Positions 17,784 through 25,063 of a DNA stretch of 64,000 nt are shown here, piece after piece. The notes under the pieces were generated by a model that worked only from the letters and a program-made list of their open reading frames with translations, had not been told where the DNA came from and ran no database searches. The translations under genes and the position numbers were made by a program. The stretch's first letter is position 1, and the number at the start of each line of letters is the position of its first letter. This stretch comes from Salinigranum salinum (GTDB taxonomy: Archaea; Halobacteriota; Halobacteria; Halobacteriales; Haloferacaceae). The stretch lies in NCBI RefSeq assembly GCF_009176545.1, contig NZ_VTOJ01000001.1, positions 2,170,001-2,234,000 of the forward strand, read 5' to 3'.

Positions 17784-19042
17784 CAGGGAGACGCGACACG
17801 GGCCGACTCCGGACGGTCGGGGACAGGGCAGGGAGACGGCGGGATCGCGACCGGCTCCGAACGGCCGGGCTGGTCGTCGGGCTGTGCCTGCTTTCGGCGT
17901 CCGCAGCGGCGTACGAGATCGCTCCGGCGAGCGTCACCCCACTGGTCCGGTCGTCACTCGGTATCGGGGCCACGTCGGCCGGGTGGCTCGTGAGCGTGAT
18001 GTACGCCGTCGCGGTCGTCACGAGCGTTCCCGCTGGAATCGCACTCGATCGAGTCGGCGTCACGCGCGCCGTCGTCGTCGCCGCGGTCACACTCGTCGTC
18101 GCTGGCGTGTGGGGGTTCGCCGCCGCCGTCGCGGGGGAGTACTGGTGGCTCGTGGCCTCGCGCGTCGTCGGGGGGCTCTCCTACGTCGTCCTCTGGAACG
18201 CCGGAGCGAACCTCGTCGGCGGTGCGGTCGGGTCGGAACACCGCGCGACCGCGGTCGGCCTCTTCACCGCGAGTGCACCGTTCGGTTTCGTTCTCGGGCA
18301 GTTCGGTGGGCCACAGGTCGCTGCAGTCGCCGGGTGGCCGGCCGTGCTGCCGACGTTCTCCGCCATCGCCGGGGTCGGCGTCGTGGTGTTTCTGACCGCG
18401 GCACGCGGGCAGCGCCTGTCGGTCGCCAGCGAAACTCCGGGCCGGGAGGCGCTCGTCTCCGTCTTCGTCGACCGGGCTGTCTGGACGCTCTGCGTCCTCG
18501 GTTTCATCTCGTTCGCCCTCTACCTCTTTCTGAATAGCTGGCTGCCGAGTTACCTGCACGAAGAACTCGGCGTCAGTCTGGCGACGAGTGGACTCCTGAC
18601 TGCGCTGTTTCCGGCTGTCGGCATCGTCTCGCGTACCGGCGCGGGAGTCCTCTCCGACCGGCTGTTCGACGGTCGACGCCGGCCGGTCGCCGTCCTCGCG
18701 TTCGTCGTTGCGACCCCGGGCGTCCTCGGCATCGTGGCGACGAGACAGGTCGGCTTCGTCGTCGGACTCGTCGTCGTCGCCGGCTTCGGTGTCCAGCTCG
18801 GCATCGGGCTCCTCTTCTCGTACATCGCGGAGGTCGTTCCCGACGACGTCCGGACCACGGCGGTTTCGCTTCTGACCGCTGTCGGGTTGACCGGCGCGTT
18901 CGTCGCACCGGTCGCCGCCGGCGCACTCATCGAGCGGGTCGGCTACCGGCCGGCGTTCGTCGTCGGGGGGCTCGTGGGCCTCGTCGGGGTCGCACTCGCG
19001 TGGCGTGCGCCGGAGCCGTCGGCCCCGCGTCGGAGCGACTGA
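17780..19042 (+). CDS. MFS transporter
   Basis: 420 residues with about 12 predicted membrane helices. The loop after the second helix has the MFS-type DRVGVTR signature, and a related ...SDRLFDGRRRP lies in the second half. The N-terminus before the first helix is unusually basic (about 35 residues with many Arg). I chose the GTG at 17780 because it overlaps the stop of the acyl-CoA dehydrogenase gene (GTGA); the frame is open further upstream only as an antisense-like shadow. By context it might import or export a carboxylate, but the substrate cannot be told. Confidence 0.87.
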   Translation: MTGRRDTGRLRTVGDRAGRRRDRDRLRTAGLVVGLCLLSASAAAYEIAPASVTPLVRSSLGIGATSAGWLVSVMYAVAVVTSVPAGIALDRVGVTRAVVVAAVTLVVAGVWGFAAAVAGEYWWLVASRVVGGLSYVVLWNAGANLVGGAVGSEHRATAVGLFTASAPFGFVLGQFGGPQVAAVAGWPAVLPTFSAIAGVGVVVFLTAARGQRLSVASETPGREALVSVFVDRAVWTLCVLGFISFALYLFLNSWLPSYLHEELGVSLATSGLLTALFPAVGIVSRTGAGVLSDRLFDGRRRPVAVLAFVVATPGVLGIVATRQVGFVVGLVVVAGFGVQLGIGLLFSYIAEVVPDDVRTTAVSLLTAVGLTGAFVAPVAAGALIERVGYRPAFVVGGLVGLVGVALAWRAPEPSAPRRSD

Positions 19043-19172
19043 TTGACGGTTCCGGGTGAGCCAGCAGGCGAGACCGACGACGATGCCGGCCGCCTCGACC
19101 CGTTACCCGAACGGCTCGCGACGACTCGCCGCCTACCCAACGCTTATTCGCCGGGGGTCGGTGGCCTCTCAC

Positions 19173-20066
19173 ATGACGACGCATCCAGTGTACACACCGC
19201 TCGTCACGCCGTTTACCGACGCCGACGGGGTCGATGCCGACGCGCTCGCGTCGCTCGTCGAGGCGGTCGAACGCCGGGGCGTGGACGGTGTCGCCCCCTG
19301 CGGGACGACGGGCGAGTTCGCCAGTCTCACCGACGACGAGTACCGCCAAGTCGTCGAGACGACAGTCGATGCCGCCACCGGGAGCGTCGTCACGGGCGTC
19401 GCCGACACGAGCGTCGCCGGCGTCCGGTCGCGGATCGATCTCGCCGCCGACCTCGGCAGTGACGCAGTACTCCTCACCGGGCCGTACTTCCACACCGAGA
19501 ACGCCGCGGGCGGGACGGAGTCGTTCCTCCGTGCGGCGCTCGCCGACGTTTCCCTGCCCGTCTACCTCTACAACCTTCCCGTCTACGTCGGCGAGTCGCT
19601 TGACGTCGACACCGTGGCGACGCTGGCCGACGACGGAGTCGTTCAGGGGCTCAAAGACTCCAGTGGCGATCTCGAATACCTGCTCACGCTCGCCCGCGAG
19701 ACGCCCACCGACTTCGACCTCTTCTGCGGCTACGATAGCATCCTGGTGCCCGCGCTGACGAACGGAACGACCGGCGGCATCAACGCCCTCTCCAACGTCG
19801 TCCCGGAGGTGTTCGACGCGGCCACGTCGGCGCTCGAAGCGGGCGACGTCGAGCGGGCCGTGGCGATCTCCCAGCGGGCGATCGGGCCACTGTTCGCGAA
19901 CTGTGCGGCGCACGGCTTCGCCCCGGCGGCGAAGGTGGGTGCCGCCGCACGGGGTTTCATCGAGTCGACCGCCGTCCGTCCCCCGCTGGTCGACCTCGAC
20001 GCCGACGACCGGGCCGCGGTAGCGGCGGCGGTCGACGACGCGCTGGCGGTCGTCGACGACCACTGA
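19173..20066 (+). CDS. Dihydrodipicolinate synthase-family aldolase/lyase
   Basis: 297 residues, a TIM-barrel class I aldolase. The Schiff-base Lys is Lys161 in GLKDSSGD and the conserved Tyr is Tyr133 in YLYNLP; the CGTTGEF substrate loop is at about 43-48. The Arg that binds the carboxylate of aspartate semialdehyde in true DapA would be expected five residues after Tyr133, but the sequence there is YNLPVYVG, so a DapA role is doubtful. A 2-keto-3-deoxy-sugar-acid aldolase or related lyase is more likely. A TATA-like cttatt lies 25-30 nt before the ATG. Confidence 0.9.
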   Translation: MTTHPVYTPLVTPFTDADGVDADALASLVEAVERRGVDGVAPCGTTGEFASLTDDEYRQVVETTVDAATGSVVTGVADTSVAGVRSRIDLAADLGSDAVLLTGPYFHTENAAGGTESFLRAALADVSLPVYLYNLPVYVGESLDVDTVATLADDGVVQGLKDSSGDLEYLLTLARETPTDFDLFCGYDSILVPALTNGTTGGINALSNVVPEVFDAATSALEAGDVERAVAISQRAIGPLFANCAAHGFAPAAKVGAAARGFIESTAVRPPLVDLDADDRAAVAAAVDDALAVVDDH

Positions 20067-20247
20067 ACCGGGACGAATTCGCTCGACAGCACCCGTCCAG
20101 TGGACGGTCGTTCCTCCGACCAGCGCGACGTCCGCCGGCGCGTCCCACACGGCACGCGATCGTGACGCCCGAGGGTTGATATGCGATACCGCGACCAGAC
20201 GTCCCATGATCTGACAGTCCTCACGGGGTGCTTGGCGGGCGCGCGGC

Positions 20248-20264
20248 GCGTCACTCCGTGACGC
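20248..20264. repeat. Inverted repeat upstream of the lactonase-like gene
   Basis: Seven-base arms gcgtcac and gtgacgc flank the loop tcc. It lies about 72 nt before the next start codon and about 43 nt upstream of its TATA-like element, so it could be an operator or a terminator of the aldolase gene. Confidence 0.5.
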
Positions 20265-20306
20265 CGACGGTGCGTCGCCTGCTCGCAACTGACATGGGGC
20301 TGAACG

Positions 20307-20312
20307 TTTAAT
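20307..20312 (+). promoter_or_regulatory. TATA-like element of the metallo-beta-lactamase gene
   Basis: The hexamer tttaat is 24-29 nt before the ATG at 20336, consistent with a leaderless transcript. Confidence 0.5.
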
Positions 20313-20335
20313 CTCGCTCGGCCCCTCCAGAAGGC

Positions 20336-21145
20336 ATGGTTGATACCTCCATCCACCTCCTCGACCGGGGGCGCGTCTACGCCGACCGGGGATACGTCGT
20401 CGACGGCTACTCGATGGGCACCGCCGCCGCCCGGACCGTCGACCACGAGATCGGCGAGTTCGTCGTCTGGAGTGCGGTCGTCGACCACCCCGACGTGACC
20501 GTCCTCTGGGACACGGGATCACATCCGGACGCGGGGGCGGGATACTGGCCGGAGCCGCTGTACGCGGCCTTCGAACACGTCGACGCGGCGGACCACGAAC
20601 TCGCGTCGGATCTCGACGCCGCGGGGTTCGATCTCGCCGACATCGACGCAGTCGTGATGAGCCACCTCCACCTGGATCACGCAGGCGGCCTCGCGGCGTT
20701 CGCGGGAACCGGAACGCCGGTGTACGTCCACGAGGAGGAACTGAAGTTCGCCTACTATTCGGCGAAGACGACCGAGGGATCGATCGCGTACCTGGCGTCT
20801 GACTTCGACCACGACCTCGACTGGAAGATCGTCCACCGCGACCGCCACACATTCGCGCCCGATTTCGAACTTATCCACCTCCCTGGGCACACGCCCGGCG
20901 TGCTCGGCGCGCGGATCGGTCTGCCGGACGAAACCGTCGTCGTCGTCGGCGACGAGTGTTACGTCGACGCGAACTACGCAGACGAGGTGCCACTGGGGCC
21001 GGGGCTGCTCTGGAGCGAACCACACTGGTTCGACAGCCTCCAGCTGGTGAAAGAGGAGGTCCGCCGAACCGACGGCGCGGTCGACGTGCTCTACGGTCAC
21101 GACCTCGACCAGTTCGCCTCGTTCGAGGGCGGCTGGAACCGCTGA
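20336..21145 (+). CDS. Metallo-beta-lactamase fold hydrolase, AHL-lactonase-like
   Basis: 269 residues. The zinc site is complete: HLHLDH at 110-115, His185 in LPGHTPG, Asp206 in VVGDECYVD and His255 in YGHDLDQF. The arrangement and length match the N-acyl-homoserine-lactonase-like branch of the superfamily. The N-terminal strand order (LLDRGRVYADRGYVVDGY) also fits that branch. It probably opens a lactone or cleaves an ester in the cytoplasm; the true substrate in an archaeon is unknown. It is transcribed alone. Confidence 0.9.
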   Translation: MVDTSIHLLDRGRVYADRGYVVDGYSMGTAAARTVDHEIGEFVVWSAVVDHPDVTVLWDTGSHPDAGAGYWPEPLYAAFEHVDAADHELASDLDAAGFDLADIDAVVMSHLHLDHAGGLAAFAGTGTPVYVHEEELKFAYYSAKTTEGSIAYLASDFDHDLDWKIVHRDRHTFAPDFELIHLPGHTPGVLGARIGLPDETVVVVGDECYVDANYADEVPLGPGLLWSEPHWFDSLQLVKEEVRRTDGAVDVLYGHDLDQFASFEGGWNR

Positions 21146-21263
21146 CCACGGCGATCGACGCGGACAGCTGTCGGATGGCCGTCGACTCGGGGGCGGACCG
21201 AGTCGAGAAACCGCCGACTTCGAGGGTCTGGGTGTGCCCAGTCGTGTGCACGGAGAACAAACT

Positions 21264-21269
21264 CTTTTA
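21264..21269 (+). promoter_or_regulatory. TATA-like element of the HTH regulator gene
   Basis: The hexamer ctttta lies 27-32 nt before the ATG at 21296. Confidence 0.5.
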
Positions 21270-21295
21270 CACACAGCCTCCGTATCTCTCACTCG

Positions 21296-21694
21296 ATGCC
21301 GAGTTCGATGGCCGAGTATCTTCGAGCGGACATGGAGTGTGAGGGCCTCCTCGAGTGTTTCCATGGGCTCAAGGAACTCGACAGGGAGGTCTTCCAGTCG
21401 CTCGTCGACGCCGACGGTCGGTTGACCGTCGACGAGATCGCCGAACGAGTCGAACGGGAACGGTCGACCGCCTACCGAAGTGTCCAGCGGCTCCTCCAGG
21501 CGGGTCTGGTTCAGAAGGAACAGGTCAACTACGAGCAGGGCGGATACTACCACGTCTACCGCACCGTGAGCGCCGACGAGGTGACCGACGACATGCAGCG
21601 GATGCTCAACGACTGGTACGCGAAGATGGGACAGCTCATCCAGGAGTTCCGCGACAAGTACGGCGACGAGCTGGAGACTGCGCCCGCCGACTGA
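21296..21694 (+). CDS. TrmB-like winged helix-turn-helix regulator
   Basis: 132 residues. The central part (about 25-80) is a winged HTH: LKELDREVFQSL, then the recognition segment ERSTAYRSVQRLLQAGLV and a wing with YEQGGYYHVYR. The C-terminal 50 residues form a helix (MQRMLNDWYAKMGQLIQEF) suited to dimerisation. No ligand-binding domain is attached. The first of two Met codons (21296 and 21308) fits the TATA spacing better. The strong wing and helix conservation pattern suggests a widely kept haloarchaeal regulator; the target is unknown. Confidence 0.88.
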   Translation: MPSSMAEYLRADMECEGLLECFHGLKELDREVFQSLVDADGRLTVDEIAERVERERSTAYRSVQRLLQAGLVQKEQVNYEQGGYYHVYRTVSADEVTDDMQRMLNDWYAKMGQLIQEFRDKYGDELETAPAD

Positions 21695-21787
21695 CCCCCC
21701 GTCCCGCCACCCCGAACCACCGCGGTAACGTGTGATCTCGTCGCACACCGTGTCACTTAGGCTGTTCGAGCCCCTACAGTTATCGCC

Positions 21788-22039
21788 GTGAACAAGAACG
21801 AACTCGTCCACCTTCACGCCCTCCTCGCACAGGTGGCCGAGGAGTACGCCGACGAAGGTCTCGCGACGCGCGACGACTTCGCGGCGTACCACGAACTCGG
21901 AACGACGCCGATGGCGCTTCGGCGGTCGCGGGCCGACCACGAGGCAGCAACGCGAGCGCTCGCTCGGACGCTGGCTCGACTGTCGACCGACGAGATCCGA
22001 GGGTCGGACCGCGAACTCGAGGAATCGCCCGCGGTCTGA
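21788..22039 (+). CDS. UPF0058 family protein
   Basis: 83 residues. The N-terminus NKNELVHLHALLAQVAEEY is the UPF0058 signature, a small archaeal helical protein family of unknown role with conserved His residues. The start is the GTG at 21788. A TATA-like acttaggc lies about 28-34 nt upstream. It stands alone between a regulator and the MutS-family gene. Confidence 0.87.
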   Translation: MNKNELVHLHALLAQVAEEYADEGLATRDDFAAYHELGTTPMALRRSRADHEAATRALARTLARLSTDEIRGSDRELEESPAV

Positions 22040-22135
22040 ACCGGGCCCGGGACCGACCGGAACCGGAGCGAACCGGGACAGGGGTCGGAACCGCCTTCTG
22101 CAAACCACTAAGGGACGGCCGGTGTAGCCACGGGT

Positions 22136-23860
22136 ATGCGACTTGAGGACTTCTGGGGTGTCGGACCGAAGACGGCGACGCGACTCCGCGAGACGCTCGG
22201 GGAGGCGGCCGCCATCGAGGCGATCGAGTCGGCCGACGTCAGACGACTCGTCGAGGCAGGAGTGGCCCGGGGACGGGCGACGCGCATCCTCAGACGGGCA
22301 CAGGGCGGCGCGGGGATGGACCTGCTCGCGACGCGTGACGTCCGGAGCGTCTACGACGAGATCGTGACGCAGGCGGCCTCGTACGCCGTCACCGGACACG
22401 CGGCCGATCGGATCAGGGTCCTGACGCCACTGACCGAACTGGATCGGCAGGCCGACCGGCTGGACCGGGTGCTGGCCGCGCGGGACGCGTGGCAGGCGCT
22501 GGGCGACGACGAGCGAACGGCCGTGCTCGAGGCGTTCGAGACGTACGACGACGCCGGTAACGCCCGCCCGGCCGCGATCAGGACCGTGCTCGCACTCCGT
22601 CGGGCGGGCCTCCGTGGTGAGACGTTCGCGGCGCTCGACGACGTCGACGAGGAGACGCTCGCGGCCGCCGCAACCGCGCTCGAATCGCTCGACGGGAGTG
22701 GTGGCGTCAGGCGTGGTGCCGACGAGGAGCTCGACCGACTGCGCGATCGACTCGCCGCCGCCGAGGAACTGGAGGGCAGCGCCTTCGACGTGATCGACCG
22801 GATCCGCGAGCGCGGCGTCCGCGATCTCGAGGAGTTCCGTGGCGCGTTCGTCGAGTACGTCGCGGGCGAGACGGATCTCACGCGCGGCGCGGTGACCGCC
22901 GCGACGGCCGACGACGCGGTCGACACGGCGGACTTCGTCTCGACCACCCTCAGAACGCTCGTCGCCGACCTCCGCGACCAGGTCGACGGGCGGGAGGCGA
23001 CGGTCCGGGCCGAACTCGAAGATGCCGTCGGCGAGGCGCGCGACGACGTGGCGGCGACCGTCGAGGCGGTCGACGACCTCGCCGTCGCGCTCTCGCTGGG
23101 ACGCTTCGCCGCCGCGAAGGGGCTGACCCGGCCGACTCTCGTGGAGGACGGCCTCGCGGTCGAAGCCGCCCGGAACCTCTCGCTGACGGACCCGCAGCCG
23201 ATCACGTACGGGATCGGCACACACTCGCTGTCGGCACCGGCGACCGACCGCGTCGCGGTGCTCACGGGCGCGAACAGCGGCGGGAAGACCACGCTCTTGG
23301 AGACGCTCTGTCAGGTTACGCTCCTGGCGTCGATGGGGTTGCCGGTGCCAGCGGAGAACGCCGAAGTCGGGCAGTTCGACGCCGTGGTGTTCCACCGCCG
23401 GCACGCATCGTTCAACGCGGGCGTCCTCGAGTCGACGCTGAAGACCATCGTCCCGCCGCTCTCGCGGGAAGGACGGACGCTGATGCTCGTCGACGAGTTC
23501 GAGGCGATCACGGAGCCGGGGCGGGCCGCCGACCTGCTCAACGGGCTGGTCTCTCTCACCGTCGATCGGGCCGCGCTCGGCGTCTACGTCACGCACCTCG
23601 CGGACGACCTCGCACCTCTGCCCTCGGAGGCGCGGATCGACGGCATCTTCGCCGAGGGGCTCACCCCCGACCTCGACCTGAACGTCGACTACCAGCCCCG
23701 TTTCGGGACGGTCGGCAAGTCCACGCCGGAGTTCATCGTCTCCCGACTCGTCGCCAACGCCCGCGATCGGACGGAGCGACAGGGGTTCGAGGCGCTCGCC
23801 GCGGCGGTCGGCGAGGAAGCCGTCCAAGGAACGCTCTCCGACGCCCGATGGTCGAAGTGA
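22136..23860 (+). CDS. MutS-family ATPase (archaeal MutS5-like) with N-terminal HhH
   Basis: 574 residues. The N-terminus (FWGVGPKTATRLRE, then a second hairpin VARGRATRILRR) is a helix-hairpin-helix DNA-binding unit. Residues about 70-350 form the helical core and lever region of MutS proteins. The C-terminal ABC-type ATPase has Walker A GANSGGKTT at 378-386 and Walker B LMLVDEFEAI. There is no N-terminal mismatch-recognition domain, so it is not canonical MutS1. It resembles the short MutS5 (MutS2-like) proteins of haloarchaea, possibly acting on recombination intermediates. Confidence 0.88.
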   Translation: MRLEDFWGVGPKTATRLRETLGEAAAIEAIESADVRRLVEAGVARGRATRILRRAQGGAGMDLLATRDVRSVYDEIVTQAASYAVTGHAADRIRVLTPLTELDRQADRLDRVLAARDAWQALGDDERTAVLEAFETYDDAGNARPAAIRTVLALRRAGLRGETFAALDDVDEETLAAAATALESLDGSGGVRRGADEELDRLRDRLAAAEELEGSAFDVIDRIRERGVRDLEEFRGAFVEYVAGETDLTRGAVTAATADDAVDTADFVSTTLRTLVADLRDQVDGREATVRAELEDAVGEARDDVAATVEAVDDLAVALSLGRFAAAKGLTRPTLVEDGLAVEAARNLSLTDPQPITYGIGTHSLSAPATDRVAVLTGANSGGKTTLLETLCQVTLLASMGLPVPAENAEVGQFDAVVFHRRHASFNAGVLESTLKTIVPPLSREGRTLMLVDEFEAITEPGRAADLLNGLVSLTVDRAALGVYVTHLADDLAPLPSEARIDGIFAEGLTPDLDLNVDYQPRFGTVGKSTPEFIVSRLVANARDRTERQGFEALAAAVGEEAVQGTLSDARWSK

Positions 23861-23970
23861 CGTAGTATTCGTGTCGGAACGAAACGTTCGGCCAGTAATT
23901 AATACGATTTAAGCAGCCAAGCTTGATTTTTGACCGAGAACAACAAAATCGTCGATGTTCGACACCGAAG

Positions 23971-23979
23971 CCTTTAGTA
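23971..23979 (+). promoter_or_regulatory. TATA-like element of the DUF1059 gene
   Basis: The string ctttagtac lies 23-31 nt before the GTG at 24002. The whole spacer 23861-24001 is AT rich for this genome, and includes gatttttga near 23930, which might terminate the MutS-family transcript. Confidence 0.45.
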
Positions 23980-24001
23980 CATACAGCTATTGAGTGGTAT
24001 T

Positions 24002-24235
24002 GTGAAATCAGATACCCTCCTCCGCGTCGGCTGTCTCCCCGACTGCGGGTACGAGGTGGAGTCGCGAGACGAGACGGTCCTCGTCGAGGAGATGACGGAG
24101 CACATGTGGGAGGCGCACCGCCTCTCGGTCGACCCACTCGACGTCCGCGAGATGGTCTCCCCGAGTCACCGCATCTCGCGGAGCGAGACGAACGCGTCGG
24201 TGTCCGCCGAGAGCCACCTCTCGACCCGGTCCTGA
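24002..24235 (+). CDS. DUF1059 family small protein
   Basis: 77 residues. The pattern GCLPDCGYEV followed about 25 residues later by EHMWEAH matches DUF1059, a small domain with two Cys and two His that probably binds zinc. The start is a GTG at 24002; a TTG at 23990 would add four residues but has a worse TATA distance. The domain should end near residue 55. The last 23 residues (Ser/Arg rich) run through the 3' part of a convergent gene, so the tail is probably a passive extension. Confidence 0.8.
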   Translation: MKSDTLLRVGCLPDCGYEVESRDETVLVEEMTEHMWEAHRLSVDPLDVREMVSPSHRISRSETNASVSAESHLSTRS

Positions 24236-24351
24236 CACGCGAGCCCGCGCGGATAGATCGTACAGCGGTCCGGCCTGTGCTCGTAGCTGACCACGACGCC
24301 GTGGAGGTCGAACGTGCGGCGTGAGTCCGCCGCGTCGGGGTGGGCGGCCAT
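24166..24351 (-). CDS. Small haloarchaeal protein, DUF7511-like
   Basis: 61 residues from the ATG at 24351; a GTG at 24354 would add one. The sequence VVVSYEHRPDRCTIYP, then RVERWLSADTDAFVSL and a final MR resembles the haloarchaeal DUF7511 pattern (from memory), a short family of unknown role. A TATA-like ttgataag on the minus strand lies about 22-29 nt upstream. Its last 70 bases overlap the 3' end of the DUF1059 gene on the other strand, an unusual tail-to-tail overlap. Both frames look coding by composition. Confidence 0.7.
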   Translation of the reverse strand: MAAHPDAADSRRTFDLHGVVVSYEHRPDRCTIYPRGLACQDRVERWLSADTDAFVSLREMR

Positions 24352-24505
24352 CACGTGGATCGCCGTCCGGATCGCTTATCAACCCTGCTAAGTCAACTAT
24401 ATACTTCAACCGATGTTTACCGTGAGGCGTGGTATCTCTACACAGGACTACGCACGTCGATCCGCGCGCCGACGGACAGTTGTGCGTCGCGCCCATCGCT
24501 CCGCT

Positions 24506-24793
24506 ATGGAGATCGACACTGACCGGTTCGAGCGCGTCCCGCTCTCGGAGTGGGACCGCCTCCGCGACGTCCTCGAACGGTACGCCGACGGACGCGTCGA
24601 GGTGGACGGCGATCGACTGACGTGCCGGCTGGGGGCGGCGACGTTCACCGTCGGCCGCGACGGGACGATCGACGCGGGGATGCCACTCCACGGATTCGAG
24701 ACACGCGGCGTCGAGGCGCTCGGTGTCGACGCCGAGCGCGAGGAGCTCCTCGTCGAGACGGGCGACACCCGGTACGTCTTCCGACACCCGTGA
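24506..24793 (+). CDS. Unknown 95-residue haloarchaeal protein
   Basis: An acidic, soluble 95-residue protein starting MEIDTDRFERVPLSEWD. A helix (LRDVLERYA) is followed by a series of short strands (RVEVDGDRLTCRL, ATFTVGRDGTIDAGMPLHGFE) and ends with a strand DTRYVFRHP. No Cys motif or membrane segment. The AT-rich spacer before it contains tatatactt near 24400, a possible promoter that would give a leader of about 80 nt. The frame also opens at 24413, but the extra residues are Arg rich and look non-coding. Confidence 0.7.
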   Translation: MEIDTDRFERVPLSEWDRLRDVLERYADGRVEVDGDRLTCRLGAATFTVGRDGTIDAGMPLHGFETRGVEALGVDAEREELLVETGDTRYVFRHP

Positions 24794-24856
24794 ACTCGGT
24801 GGGTCGCATCGAAACTGACGGTTTGAAGTAGTCGGCCCGGTGTCTCTCCGTGAGAG

Positions 24857-25051
24857 ATGGTAGACCCGACCTCCGACCTCGACGAGGACGTCGACGAGAC
24901 CAACGCGCCGGCGTGTGCGGTCTGCGGAGAGAAGCTCATCCGGGACCCGAACCACCGCGTCGTCACGTGGGTCGCCGACGGTGAGATACAGGTGCGACAC
25001 TTCTGCAGCGCGGAGTGCCGCGAAGCCTGGGACGAGGACGAACGCGACTGA
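24857..25051 (+). CDS. Small zinc-binding protein, DUF7576-like
   Basis: 64 residues. CAVCG at about 20-24 and HFCSAEC at about 48-54 make a treble-clef or TRASH/MYM-like zinc site, and the intervening strand RVVTWVADGEIQ fits a small beta hairpin. The acidic N-terminal arm is typical. Small proteins of this form are frequent in haloarchaea and probably mediate protein contacts. The gene converges on the helicase gene with a 12-nt gap. Confidence 0.82.
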   Translation: MVDPTSDLDEDVDETNAPACAVCGEKLIRDPNHRVVTWVADGEIQVRHFCSAECREAWDEDERD

Positions 25052-25063
25052 GTCGGTCGACCG

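Noticed and set aside
20519..23827. A 1102-codon open frame on the minus strand
   Set aside because: It crosses four well-supported plus-strand genes (lactonase-like, HTH, UPF0058, MutS-like) and has no recognisable motif; a shadow frame.
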